NCBI GenBank assembly: GCA_021399435.1
Contig: JAJTUP010000052.1
Coordinates: forward strand, 399,865-463,864
Reading direction: 5' to 3'
DNA from: Diaporthe sp. PMI_573
Taxonomy: Eukaryota; Ascomycota; Sordariomycetes; Diaporthales; Diaporthaceae
DNA: 64,000 bases
The position numbers and the translations under genes are program-made. Each line of letters opens with the position of its first letter. Position 1 is the stretch's first letter. This document shows positions 54,640 through 64,000 of this stretch, one piece after another. A model generated the notes under the pieces. That model was not told where the DNA came from. It did no database searches and saw nothing but the letters and a program-made list of their open reading frames with translations.

Positions 54640-55447
54640 CCTCGGCGCAAATAGATGTAGTCGCAGGTCAATATTAATATTCCGCGAGAAAATTGTAAAC
54701 AAGGACGGCCAAGAGCGGGATGACGAAGCCTTCTGTACCTGGGCCGACTGGAGCTCACTGTATTTCAACAAGGAGGAACTCAAATTGTGGATTTCCGCTC
54801 ACATGACTGAAGAACGTTACAACGCACCCTGCGTAATTACTTCCCTGACAGGCTCTTTGCTCTGGGGACTAAATTACGCACATTGGCTGCTGAGTCAAGG
54901 ATATGGGGATATCCAGATCTTTCTGATCGATTCCTGGAAGATACCGGAGGGTAGAATCTACCCAGCTGGATTTCTGGCTACTTACCTCAAGGTCCCACAG
55001 ATGAATATCCCCTGGCATGATGATCCTTACCACGAGTACTTTGTGTTTGGTGATGTGCCTAGCCATGCGATTTTGGGATCCGTTAATATCCAGTCAGTTA
55101 CAGGCAAGGAGATCAATACTCTTTTACCCGGATTCAACCAACTTAATCGAAACGAACGTCTCCACCATAGTCTTGAGCGGTTTCTGCGATGGAGAGATAT
55201 CTTTGGGAATCCGACCGATGCAGCCAGTATCGCCGACGACGACATCTGGGCAGCCGCCTTGGCCGCACGCGAATTCCTCCAAAATTTTGACACAGATGTC
55301 CATTTTCAGATTGCCATGATGTTCCTCTCACTTCGAAAGAGGGACTGGAATAATGATGTTTGGGTTAAATTCCAAAGCGTATTCGAAGGCGTGTGGCTAC
55401 AATCTAATGCTTTCTCGTTTCCGGACTTCACTAACTTCATGAGATAG
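54640..55447 (+). CDS. DUF7587-like protein (possible ADP-ribosyltransferase-like fold)
   Basis: A frame open from about 54610 reads FREKIVNKDGQERDDEAFCT, WADWSSLYFNKEELKLWISAHM, then NAPCVITSLTGSLLWGLNYA, DIQIFLIDSWKIPEGRIYPA and YHEYFVFGDVPSHAILGSV, and ends 55447 with a helical tail. Order and spacing match the fungal DUF7587 pattern, in which PFISTxSxxxxA and an EYL..G.IP.. motif resemble ADP-ribosyltransferase folds. The first in-frame ATG is internal (54803), so the start probably lies in an upstream exon. The DUF assignment is from memory and the enzymatic suggestion is inference only. Confidence 0.5.
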
Positions 55448-55756
55448 GTGTTTGCATCCCATCACTCTATTTATATAGGTCTTGGAGCTCGGACATCAAT
55501 TTCCAAATGCTGGATGTAGTGGAGTGGGTCAAAGGCATGGAGCACATACGTATGGAATGCGTTATCGCCAACGTGCGTGCCAGGCTCAATCGGATTGAAA
55601 GCGTACCCCGGATATGCACAGACTGTAATTTGTGTGAGGCAGCGTAGCGGCTTGTGAAACGACGGGATACGGCACAGCACAGCAGAATACAGTAGTCGCT
55701 TGCTCATATCGTCAGTGTTGCTAATAGTATGGCAATAAAGTAGTAGTTATATTGTA

Positions 55757-55875
55757 ATATAACCCATATGATATGGACTTTCTCATATTGTGACAATATG
55801 ATATGAAGAATTTGATATTGTGACAATATAATATGATGATGTCCATATTGGCAATATATTATTTATATTGGGTTG
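55757..55875. repeat. AT-rich nested palindromes
   Basis: ATATTGTGACAATAT, a perfect 15-bp palindrome, occurs at 55785-55799 and 55815-55829. Around them lie an inner inverted pair (ATATGGAC / GTCCATAT) and an outer pair (AACCCATAT / ATATTGGGTT), so the whole 119 bp can fold on itself. It lies 290 bp upstream of the BED/hAT ORF and may be subterminal sequence of that element. Confidence 0.75.
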
Positions 55876-56161
55876 TCAGTCCTGGGGCGAAATTGCCTTT
55901 TGACAGTAGCGGGCAGGCCTTACCCTATACCAGCAATAGGGATACTGGGCACTTTATTGGCTAGCATTCACCTCAACACACGTCTTTATTGACAATCAGA
56001 CCTAACACGCGACCACGCGTTTCTCCCACGCGCCAGGGAAGGCATAGCTGGTACGGACGACGTTGGGCCGGGCATCCCGGTGGTTGCCTATCAATATTTG
56101 CCATCGCCACCGCTGCCCATTTTCTTTATCACTGTCGAGCCTACTGACTAACCGTACCGCC

Positions 56162-57145
56162 ATGCCTCAACAACGCCTCCCTTTTGACCAATGGTCGCAA
56201 CGAAGAGAGTCGTCAATCTCAGTCGACCTTTCAGAGTTTTCCAGCCGACAATTGAATGACCTAGACCAGAGCCAAACGCCCAAATGCCAGTCATCTCGAC
56301 CTCGCACAGCCTCCACAACCTCCTCCACCAAGCCCAGAACGTCATGGGTCTTCTCTCATATGCCAGACGAGGAGATGGAGACGAGATACTACAACCCGCG
56401 GACCGGAAAAGAAGAGTGGCGTTGTAAACATTGTAACAGAGCATATGCCTGTTCTGGGGGTACTGCGGCTCCTGCAAAACATCTTATGGACCCTCCTCCT
56501 GACGGCCACGGTCTACCAAAAGGAGCCCTGCGAACAGCTAAGGTGACGACGATACGAACGAACCTCGAGGTGGTATTGAGCCCGGGAAATGAGCCCGTTG
56601 CTAAACGGCGAAGGAAGTACCAAAATGCCTTCGAGGAATACTGTGAACAGTCACGATACGAGCCATCAAGCCGGTTATCGACGCCTACGCCTACGCCAGC
56701 GAGGATGGGGTCTTCTGCGACTCCTGAGTCCCTGAGGGACGAGTACGAGGCGTGGCAACAAAGCTGGGTTCCAACAGACACCCATATTCGAGACCCCAGC
56801 GCATATTGGCAGGATAACCGAGCTCAATATCCCCGCCTCTCTCAAATGGCTCTTGATTTCCTCACGATCCAGCCGATGTCAGCCGAGTGCGAGAGGCTCT
56901 TTTCTGCCGCAGGTCGATTGGTGACTCCCCTGCGCAGCCGCCTCGAAGTCGATATAATCGGGATGTGTCTAGTGCTGCGTTCGTGGCTACAAGCCAAGAT
57001 AATCGACGACCTGGATCCTCTGTTCGTTCCCACGCAAATCGAGGTCGAGAGCAGCGCCAGAAGCGAGGCGGGCGCAAGAGAGTCAATGGCGTCATTTCTC
57101 GGCCGAGCGGGAGAGCTGGCAGAAGAGGAGAATGGGTGGGAATAA
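56162..57145 (+). CDS. BED zinc finger fused to hAT dimerisation domain, core deleted
   Basis: ATG 56162, 327 aa, no stop or frameshift. N-terminus Ser/Gln-rich, then a BED-like finger at about residues 60-115: TSWVFSHM, WRCKHCNRAYACSGGTAAPA, KHLMDPPPDGHGLP (CX2C..H..H). Next comes RRRKYQNAFEEYCEQSRYEP and a Pro/Thr linker, and from about 190 the hATC dimerisation motif: WQDNRAQYPRLSQMALDFLT, IQPMSAECERLFSAAGRLVT, RLEVDIIGMCLVLRSWLQ. The ~350-residue RNase H-like catalytic region is missing, yet the reading frame is kept across the deletion. Such a product could bind element ends and dimerise without cutting. It may be a chance in-frame deletion, a repressor-like derivative or a domesticated gene. 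Confidence 0.8.
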   Translation: MPQQRLPFDQWSQRRESSISVDLSEFSSRQLNDLDQSQTPKCQSSRPRTASTTSSTKPRTSWVFSHMPDEEMETRYYNPRTGKEEWRCKHCNRAYACSGGTAAPAKHLMDPPPDGHGLPKGALRTAKVTTIRTNLEVVLSPGNEPVAKRRRKYQNAFEEYCEQSRYEPSSRLSTPTPTPARMGSSATPESLRDEYEAWQQSWVPTDTHIRDPSAYWQDNRAQYPRLSQMALDFLTIQPMSAECERLFSAAGRLVTPLRSRLEVDIIGMCLVLRSWLQAKIIDDLDPLFVPTQIEVESSARSEAGARESMASFLGRAGELAEEENGWE

Positions 57146-58520
57146 CTGGTGGAGCATGTCGCGAATATCTCGTCAATTAGGCCAACTGTGACAGGACAAG
57201 AGCACGAACGAGGTCGAGTGTGACTTGGGTAAATTGATTAATCCGAGATGCGGTATGGAGAATGTGATCATTTCAGACTCCACCTAGATGAGCATTGATA
57301 TAGTCATGATAACACTGAAGAATGAGTCTGATGTCACTGATTAGTCATTCTAAGTGCCTCCTAATGCCATCTTTTGTTTCATTGCCCCTATCGCTGTCGC
57401 CGTCGCCGTTACCGCCGCTGGCGCTGGCGCAGAGTTTGAAGTTGGTGCCCCCAATTCATTCCTGAAGCCCAGAAGGCTTCTTATAAAAGAATGCGAATGG
57501 GCCTCACAAAACCTTAAGTTGTTATAAAAAGCAATAGAGGGGATTAAGTTGGCCAGGATTGGGCGTACCAAACACACAAAGACAGGGCCTAAGTATAAGC
57601 TTTCTGTTGGAAGGCAGCATTTCGGGCCCGTCGGAGGCCCGGTGAGGGGCACCGTAGTATCGGCGAAAGGCACCGCAGCACCGCTCAGGCCCATACGGCG
57701 CCCAAGTCAGGGCTGAGCCTCGCTCAGGCCAGCGTGCATCGAGATCCATGAGGGATTGGCAGGTCAGGTTATAAGATGGGTGGCTAGACGCACCGGAATC
57801 ACAATGTAGTTAGGCATCGTAACATAGCACAGAATGTTCAGATCCTGATCTGCCCTCAAGCAATCTTTGCCCAGCATTTTCCCCTGACCTCTCGACACTT
57901 TCTCCCATCGAGGGTAAGCTCAAAACAGGAACGGATAGGAGAGTTCATAGGGCGAGTTCATTCTTCCGATCTGAAGATCCCAAACCATCAAGCTGGAAAA
58001 ACGCTGAAATGTGCCTTTGTTCTTTTCAATCCACCCCAATTAAATGGAATGTTACATTAGGTACTGTACAGTTGATACAGTGGCTTGGAAGTGATCTTTT
58101 GTCGAGATAGAGTACAAATTATATGTCGCCGGCGAGGGCGACAACAACAAGGAAACGAAGGACGAGACTCACATAATTAGCTTGTTAGACGATTAGTTGG
58201 GTACTGTACCGGTAACAAATTAGCTAAGTTAGGTGTTAAGTTAGCTTATTTAGGCCAAACAACGCTTAGTTAGGTCTAATAGTGCTTATTTATTGCCCTT
58301 CGAGTATGTAGGGATTGTGGCCATATAGTGACTATGGTCGTCTATGTTCGCACCTTAATTATTTGTATGGTGTACCCATAGGTAACTTAAATTCATGCAC
58401 ATGGGGCTGCATGCTTAGTCTAAAACGGTTGTACAACCTCCGAAAATGGTTGTACAAATCTCCGTTTTTCTTAATAAAGTATCCCCCACATAACGTTGCT
58501 AACCAGCGCTATCACTAGAA
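57146..58520. other. No gene; possible copia LTR remains
   Basis: Nothing coding supported. 58080-58300 has repeated TTAGCTTA/GTTAGGT words and GTACTGTACCGGTAC and may include decayed LTR sequence of the copia relic that follows. Confidence 0.35.
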
Positions 58521-59020
58521 TTAACATACACTGGGTAGGCGGTGACAAGGCCTTTCTAGGACGTGCAGCATCTCCAGCCTCTGGTGGTGGCCACCGCGAC
58601 GGAATCCCTCAGAACACCCGATTGAATTTGGCTTAACCAAGCGCGCTCGGGCCTGGGTGACCAAGACGGCCGTGCCAGAGGATGGCTTCGCCTGTGAGTG
58701 GTCTCCTTTTGGTGTATGTAGTATGTTTCTTCCTCCACGTGTTGAAGGAACCACGTACTTCGTGTGGTTGGTATTCGATGACGTATTGGCCGTGGATATC
58801 CCTGAGTTTGCATAGGGTTGACCTGTCCCTTCGTTTCAAAGTTGTTGGATCGTGTTCGTTGTCCCAAAAGATACCCTTCCTTCGAAGTTGCCTCAGAGAG
58901 ACGAGTGTTGTCAGGAGTCGTGGGCAGAGGGCAACGTTTTCGAGGTGTAGGACGGTCGGTCCAGTGCGGACCGGCATTGTGCCGTATGCGAGTACTGGTA
59001 GTTGTCTGTCTCCAGCCCAC
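58521..59020 (-). pseudogene. Ty1/copia polyprotein fragment
   Basis: Minus frame 58977-58633 reads GPTVLHLENVALCPRLLTTL, VSLRQLRRKGIFWDNEHDP, then LCKLRDIHGQYVIEY and EAILWHGRLGHPGPSALG: the end of the copia protease region and the gag-pre-integrase zinc-binding segment (LWH.RLGHPG). After that the frame breaks near 58630 and no integrase core or reverse transcriptase follows. A short dead remnant. Confidence 0.8.
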
Positions 59021-59184
59021 AGGTAGTCATCGTGTGTGGCTGGTTTCGTATCCTTGTCACCCCTGCTTACTCCTTTTCAGCTTATACGACTTAAACGCCA
59101 ACTTATTTTGACAGATATTCGCAGTGCCGCCCGACATCGTTCTGGAAATCAAACTTGAATTACTTCTCTACGTTTTCGACCAAG

Positions 59185-60876
59185 ATGGACCCTAAATGTT
59201 TTAACAAGTTCTTGCCGCCAGCGTTGTCGACAACGGCGACCCCTGCCGATTGGATGGACGCTCCGATGGAGGACGATTTTAACGTAGCGCAGTACCGGGC
59301 GTTGAAGAAGGACAAGCAGGAGGAGCAAAACCGCCTCGATCACAAGGACGACCTTCGTCGTCGGCAGCTGGAGGAAGAGGTGGTCCACGAGAACAGTCGC
59401 CTGTACGCGCAGCTGCAGCAGAGGGTCAACGAGAGCATCCAGCGGGCCTTCACAGATCTCCAGCCAGCAATCACCGCCACGATTAACAGTCAGGTCAGCC
59501 TCCGACTGGAGCAGCAACGCTTGCGGGATGAACATGCGGCGAGCAAGAACACAATTGAGCAGCATTATCATAACAAGATCATGAGCCTCGTGGCGATGTC
59601 ATCCGCCGCTCGCACTCCGATTCCAAAGCTGAACAGTAACAGCAGCACACTGTTGCCCCCCCACACCGATATTCGAGTTAGTATAACAAACCCCCACGAT
59701 CGAAATATCACCAAGGCCACGCAGATGGCAAGCACGGGACGGAATCCTGCAACGCCGGCTTTCGCGACCAACTCACCTGTGCACCAGTCGGCAAATACAC
59801 CAACTTCGTCGCGTGGGCCACCGCCCCAGGAAGCCAGTCGTCCCGAGCCTGTGGCCCACCAGGTGCAGCAGCCACGGTGCATGCCTCGTCGTGCCGTGGT
59901 TCCACCACATCATCAACAGTCTGTTGCGCCACAACACATCCTTGCTACTCAGATTTTGACTCGACAGCCTCTGGCCCATCCTCAGCGCATGCCTCCAGAT
60001 ACGGTACACCAGCGGCTGTGGCTGCCCCCTCCTGTGCCGTCCGAATTTCATCTGCGCAAAGCTCGTCACCAATTGCCCAGCACGGCCCAGCCTCTGGCTA
60101 GCGATACCAAACCCCAGACTGCGCTGCGACAGAACGTTCCGCCTCTTCCGAGTTCCCATCCTATTCTGACAAACCGTGATTCTCAAGACACGACGCAGAC
60201 CCAACGCCAAAACGTAAAAAGAAAAGCCGCTGACTCGCCAGCCACAGACGCCGCAAACAGCGCATTAAAGCGGCCGCGCACCAGGGATCGGCCGTCCAAG
60301 CAGGGCCAGGATGGTCCCCCTCCAGTCAAACGGAGTCCTCGCGCCCATCGACCGGCACAGGTGCTACCCGTTGGTATAGAAAAGCGGGTTCAGCGCACAG
60401 TCAGCTTCGCGGAGGTCTACCAAGATGGCAAGGCCCAATTCAAACACCAGATTTTCGAGTACAAGGCCGGCTCAGGGAACTGGTACATCGTCAGGTGCGA
60501 TGAGCATGGCGTTCATTTTAAGTTTGGCAACCCTGTCCATGGCGCGGCCAAGCACGTGCACAGCCCTCAACATGACATGCAACCCAAGACGTACGATCTT
60601 GCCATCGAGATCTGCGGCTATCTTGTCACCGACTGCAATACCGAGCTTGCCAAGCTCAACAATGACGAATACCAGCGTGCGGTGGCTGAGGATGGGTATG
60701 AGCCGTACAACCGCAATCTTCTCACCAACGAGGGACGACAGCGTACGGACAACCATAAGAAACAGCCCAAAACCGAAAGGGATGGAACTATTTCGAAGCA
60801 GTACAAGGCCCGAGAGCAGGAGCCGGCGGCAGTCGTTACCATACCTAAAGACTGTCATTTCTACCAAGGACTATAG
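59185..60876 (+). CDS. Pro/Gln-rich fungal protein with conserved C-terminal Cys/His domain
   Basis: ATG 59185, 563 aa, single exon. Residues 1-130 start MDPKCFNKFLPPALSTTATP and form a long charged coiled coil. About 140-400 is Pro/Gln/Ser-rich and disordered, with a basic NLS-like region (KRKAADSP...KRPRTRDRPSK). The C-terminal ~130 residues hold a compact domain: VYQDGKAQFKHQIFEY, GNWYIVRCDEHGVHFKFGNP, GAAKHVHSPQHDMQPKTYDL, AIEICGYLVTDCNTELAKLN. Its C..H..H..H spacing suggests zinc binding. I recall this domain in uncharacterised fungal proteins, often near transposons, but no name. Its 3' end overlaps the convergent membrane-protein gene by 32 bp. Confidence 0.65.
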   Translation: MDPKCFNKFLPPALSTTATPADWMDAPMEDDFNVAQYRALKKDKQEEQNRLDHKDDLRRRQLEEEVVHENSRLYAQLQQRVNESIQRAFTDLQPAITATINSQVSLRLEQQRLRDEHAASKNTIEQHYHNKIMSLVAMSSAARTPIPKLNSNSSTLLPPHTDIRVSITNPHDRNITKATQMASTGRNPATPAFATNSPVHQSANTPTSSRGPPPQEASRPEPVAHQVQQPRCMPRRAVVPPHHQQSVAPQHILATQILTRQPLAHPQRMPPDTVHQRLWLPPPVPSEFHLRKARHQLPSTAQPLASDTKPQTALRQNVPPLPSSHPILTNRDSQDTTQTQRQNVKRKAADSPATDAANSALKRPRTRDRPSKQGQDGPPPVKRSPRAHRPAQVLPVGIEKRVQRTVSFAEVYQDGKAQFKHQIFEYKAGSGNWYIVRCDEHGVHFKFGNPVHGAAKHVHSPQHDMQPKTYDLAIEICGYLVTDCNTELAKLNNDEYQRAVAEDGYEPYNRNLLTNEGRQRTDNHKKQPKTERDGTISKQYKAREQEPAAVVTIPKDCHFYQGL

Positions 60877-61210
60877 CAGTCGCACAAGAAATGCTACTCC
60901 CTCGTCGTATTGCCAGTACGGCCGGATGGTAGCCTCCGAGATATGTGGTGAGAGACTGTCCGTTGAGTGTGGCCATAGTTATAAAAGTGTAGAATAGAAT
61001 AGTCCCGACGATTAAGATCACAGTGGTGAGATGGATGATGTTCTGAAGGGAGATGGACGTATGGGCGAGAGTGTTGTAGATTGCTTGGTTGGAATCAGCT
61101 CTTTTCAGGCCTTCGAACATGGGTATGAAGTGTGTTGTCACGCTGCGAAAATAAAGACAGCCGAGAAAACCAAGAGCGAAGCTGATGAGGGTGAAGCGAA
61201 AGCTGTCCAT
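60845..61210 (-). CDS. Small membrane protein (121 aa)
   Basis: ATG 61210. Two hydrophobic helices: about residues 5-27 (FRFTLISFALGFLGCLYFRS) and about 57-80 (NIIHLTTVILIVGTILFYTF), with a short polar C-terminus. The first could be a signal anchor. A TATA-like box lies 58-67 bp upstream of the ATG. The stop codon lies inside the last exon of the convergent gene. No family recognised; the frame is intact. Confidence 0.6.
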   Translation of the reverse strand: MDSFRFTLISFALGFLGCLYFRSVTTHFIPMFEGLKRADSNQAIYNTLAHTSISLQNIIHLTTVILIVGTILFYTFITMATLNGQSLTTYLGGYHPAVLAIRRGSSISCATAIVLGRNDSL

Positions 61211-61267
61211 GGTAAATGTGGGAGATGGTAGGAGTGTCAGAACCAGGTGCGCAACAAGCTAGCGAGC

Positions 61268-61277
61268 CTCTTTATAT
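61268..61277 (-). promoter_or_regulatory. TATA box of small membrane-protein gene
   Basis: On the minus strand CTATATAAAG, a near-consensus TATA box, 58 bp upstream of the ATG at 61210. Spacing allows a short leader. Confidence 0.5.
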
Positions 61278-62399
61278 AGGTGGGAAGTGGTTGACAAAAG
61301 TTAGGCAGATATTTATGAGGACATCAATATAGAGGATGGGGAGCTGGAGGCCTCGGTGATGCGTTCAACTCTGCCGAGCATGCATGCTCCTCATCCTCGT
61401 CGCATTATTCCTCTGCGGACGCTGGTGTGCCTGGCGGCTCCGGTGAGACTTCTCAACTCAATTGGTGCTCCGTCGGGGAATCGACTTCATTGATTCATTG
61501 AATGCGGCTTTGCAGAGTGATCACAATCGAGCCATAGATGCGTGGCCATCTGTCCTCCCAAAGAAACATCCCTTACGCACAAGTACAATCGTTTGTATAG
61601 GGCCTTGGCTTACTGTACTATATCAATACTTTACATGTATCAAAACCCTTCGAATATTGCGTTCCCCAAGGTACCAAAATACACATTCTCTCTGTGTCCG
61701 AAAAAAACCTTGATGAGAAAGCCAGATGATGAAAGTAGAAAGTCCCGCTATTTTTGGCGAGACGATAGTCCTTTTCATTCGTACTTTGCGGACGAGTTTC
61801 CCCACCCACTCCCAAGCTGCAAGATGGTCGTCTGGTTAGCAGGTCGTGCCCCGAAGCTGGCAGAGGATTCCCAGCACTTTCAGTCAGTTTCGGGAACCGA
61901 GCTCGAGTAAGGGGATGGGCTGTCATGTCGTCTTCTCGAGGGCGAATAGAAAATCATGTCAACAAAAAACCAGAATACGTGCCAAGACAGTATCAAGACA
62001 GAGAGGCTCCTTGGTCCAGATCAGCTATCGAGAAGTAGGATTTCTAAACGTCACCTTTCTGCCGTTGGCCTAGAAGACCCTGGTTTTGAAATGGGCAGTG
62101 TGGACTTGGTAAGCGGGATGGTCAGCGGAGACTTATTATACCTCAATTAGTAAAGACCTCCAATTGCACCTAATGCGATACATCCAAATCCAAAAAGCAC
62201 ACAAGAGCGAAGCGGCTGTCAAGCTTAGCATATTGCTTTTGGACCAATCTTGGAACGATCAAGGTACCCGCGCCCGATTATCAAGCTAATGCTTTGAGAT
62301 GCATTCTATTCAAAGCTTACACCGTCGCCCTCCTGGGATTCTCTAGATGAGTTGAGGCTCGAACTCCTGCGTTGGCAGAGTCTTAACCAGAGCACACTG
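61278..62399. other. Intergenic; no gene seen
   Basis: No supported coding sequence. Transition into the gypsy fragment starts about 62400. Confidence 0.4.
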
Positions 62400-63740
62400 C
62401 AAAAGACTTCTACAAGATGTCCCCAAGACTGCTCGATCCTGCCGACCCTTATCCTGCCCCGAGATCCTGGAGAAATACGAGCCATACCAAGTTTCGTTGA
62501 GGGCCGCTGCCGCTTACGCCCGGAAGAGCGGATACCACTTGTTCGCCGCCTCCCTAGAACAGATCGACGAGATACTAGAATCTAAGTCTGCTCCCCTGGT
62601 CGACAAGGAAACAGCTCTGCACAAGACCTTGCCAGAGGAACTAAAGGAGTTCGCTGATGTATTCTCACCTAAAGAGGCCGAGAAGTTACCCCCACATCGC
62701 CCATATGACCACCACATCCAGCTTGTAGAAGGGAAGACACCCCCCTTCGGCCCCCTGTATGCTATGTCCCGAGACGAGCTGAAGGCCCTGCGGGAATGGC
62801 TGGACGATAACCTGCGGAAGGGATTTATCCGCCCGAGCGCCTCCCACGTGGCTTCACCTGTCCTGTTTGTATCTAAGCCGGAAGGTGGCCTTCGGTTCCA
62901 TGTTGACTACCGCGCCCCGAACAACGTCACCGTTAAGGACCGTTACCCGCTGCCCCTGACAAAGGAATCCCTGAACAACCTGAAAGGAATGAAGTACTTT
63001 TCGAAAATCGACATTATATCTGCGTTCAACAACCTCCGGATCCGCCAAGGAGAGGAGTACTTGACTGCCTTCCGTACCCGATTTGGCCTGTTTGAGACAC
63101 TTGTGATGCCATTTGGGCTTACTGGAGCCCCTGCGACCTTTCAGAGATTTATTAACGACACCCTGAGGCCATACCTGGACATGTTTTGTACCGCCTACCT
63201 AGATGACATTCTGATTTACAGCCGCACCCGATCCGAACACGAGGAACACCTACGCCTAGTCTTAACAGCCCTGAGAGATGCTGGCTTGTATGCAAAACTG
63301 GAGAAATGCGAATTCTTTGCGGAGGAGACAACCTTCCTAGGCCTAATAGTAGGCGCCAAGTGTCACGCCAAATCTGGGACCTTACGGTACGTACCCAGAT
63401 TTACACGTGATCACGCTCCGTCTACTTAAGACGAGCATCCATCGCATCTATAGCTTAGAGAGACTCAATCTTATCCATATCTACAATACTCACACTAAAG
63501 GCCATATCAAACATGTGACCAGTGAGCCGTGGTGATTCCGTGGAGCTCCCTCTACATCAGTCTCCTGTAGAGCACGACAACAAGGGGATCCGGATGGATC
63601 CCAAGAAGATCGAGACCATAGTCAGCTGGAAAACCCCGACCTGCCTGACCGACGTACAAGCCTTCATTGGGTTTGGTCGCTCTCCTCTACCTGATGTCGC
63701 CCGTGCTGTTGAATTACAATAAGGATCTAGAAAGCTGCCA
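62400..63740 (+). pseudogene. Ty3/gypsy Pol fragment, interrupted by a solo LTR
   Basis: From about 62450: [56 protein letters not shown] (protease-RT linker), then reverse transcriptase: [66 protein letters not shown] (catalytic YLDD), [18 protein letters not shown]. Removing the LTR at 63361-63579 restores the frame ([20 protein letters not shown], then VQAFIGFG). Just after, the sequence departs from the family near 63680, so the rest of RNase H and integrase is lost. The start of the element and its LTRs are not in view. Confidence 0.85.
63361..63579. mobile_element. Solo LTR, 219 bp
   Basis: Begins TGTCACGCC and ends GCACGACA (TG..CA termini) inside the reverse-transcriptase gene. It is flanked by CCAAG (63356-63360) and ACAAG (63580-63584), a 5-bp target duplication with one change. 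Taking out the LTR and one copy joins the codons for GLIVGA and KGIRMDP in frame. It has no internal coding sequence. Confidence 0.85.
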
Positions 63741-64000
63741 TTGTTGTTTGAATGAAATTGTTAGGAACCTGGATTGGGGGCTGCAAGGAGCAGAACAGCA
63801 TAAAGCCACGCTTGCTGAGCATAACTTTTCTGCTGGCTTAAAGAAGAGCAGGCTCACAAGGCCTAAATCCAGTTTTCTTAAACACAGACTTCAGTATTTA
63901 GTATACGTATGAGCCCTCAAGCCAAACTATGTTTCTCTAGACTTCAAGGCAATTAATCCATCTAGTGAAGCCAAGGGATTTTACAAGCTTGGCGCTGAGA
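63741..64000. other. No gene seen at right edge
   Basis: Sequence after the break in the gypsy fragment; no match recognised before the window ends. Confidence 0.35.

Overview
This is filamentous ascomycete (Pezizomycotina) nuclear DNA. Genes carry short 45-80 nt GT..AG introns with CTRAY-type branch points. Recognisable families are typically fungal: DUF3659/DUF6987 LEA-like proteins, an MYND plus OTT_1508-type deaminase protein, a fungal rhodopsin-domain membrane protein, a HeLo-like remnant, an Est1-type domain and a Crypton with a GCR1_C domain. A fragment resembling the N-terminus of Sordariomycete TATA-binding protein hints at that class, but the species cannot be fixed from this window.

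Layout. 0-9 kb is gene-poor: a dynamin GTPase fragment, remnants of an unknown gene ending in a zinc knuckle, a minus-strand gene of unknown function next to a purine minisatellite, three diverged copies of a ~170 bp repeat, and a near-perfect 50 bp foldback. 9-19 kb holds a Ulp1-like protein that lacks its catalytic cysteine, a three-exon membrane protein, a hAT relic, and a deaminase-MYND gene with an apparent frameshift. 19-23.6 kb has a small zinc-binding protein, an unknown degraded gene and a 5'-truncated rhodopsin-domain gene. 23.75-28.2 kb is a probably intact Crypton (tyrosine-recombinase transposon); its four-exon gene rebuilds to 773 aa with the full R-H-R-Y set. 29.3-40.0 kb is the most gene-like core: an F-box protein, a hAT relic and two tandem LEA-like genes. 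42-47 kb is a graveyard (Est1-type, HeLo-like, WD40, pogo transposase and bZIP remnants). 46.9-53.7 kb has an intact BTB gene, a hAT fragment, a second inactive Ulp1-like paralogue, a TBP-fragment/HMG-like chimera and a conserved small protein. 54.6-64 kb has a DUF7587-like gene, an internally deleted BED/hAT ORF, a copia relic, a Pro/Gln-rich gene converging on a small membrane-protein gene, and a gypsy reverse transcriptase interrupted by a solo LTR.

The genes do not form one pathway. The window looks like an accessory compartment where transposons and pieces of self/non-self recognition genes (dynamin, HeLo, WD40, deaminase-MYND, Ulp1-like) accumulate around a few stable genes. The most interesting items are the pair of Ulp1-like pseudoenzymes, the deaminase-MYND gene, the Crypton with its terminal TTTACG motif clusters, and several chimeric or lesion-carrying gene fragments.
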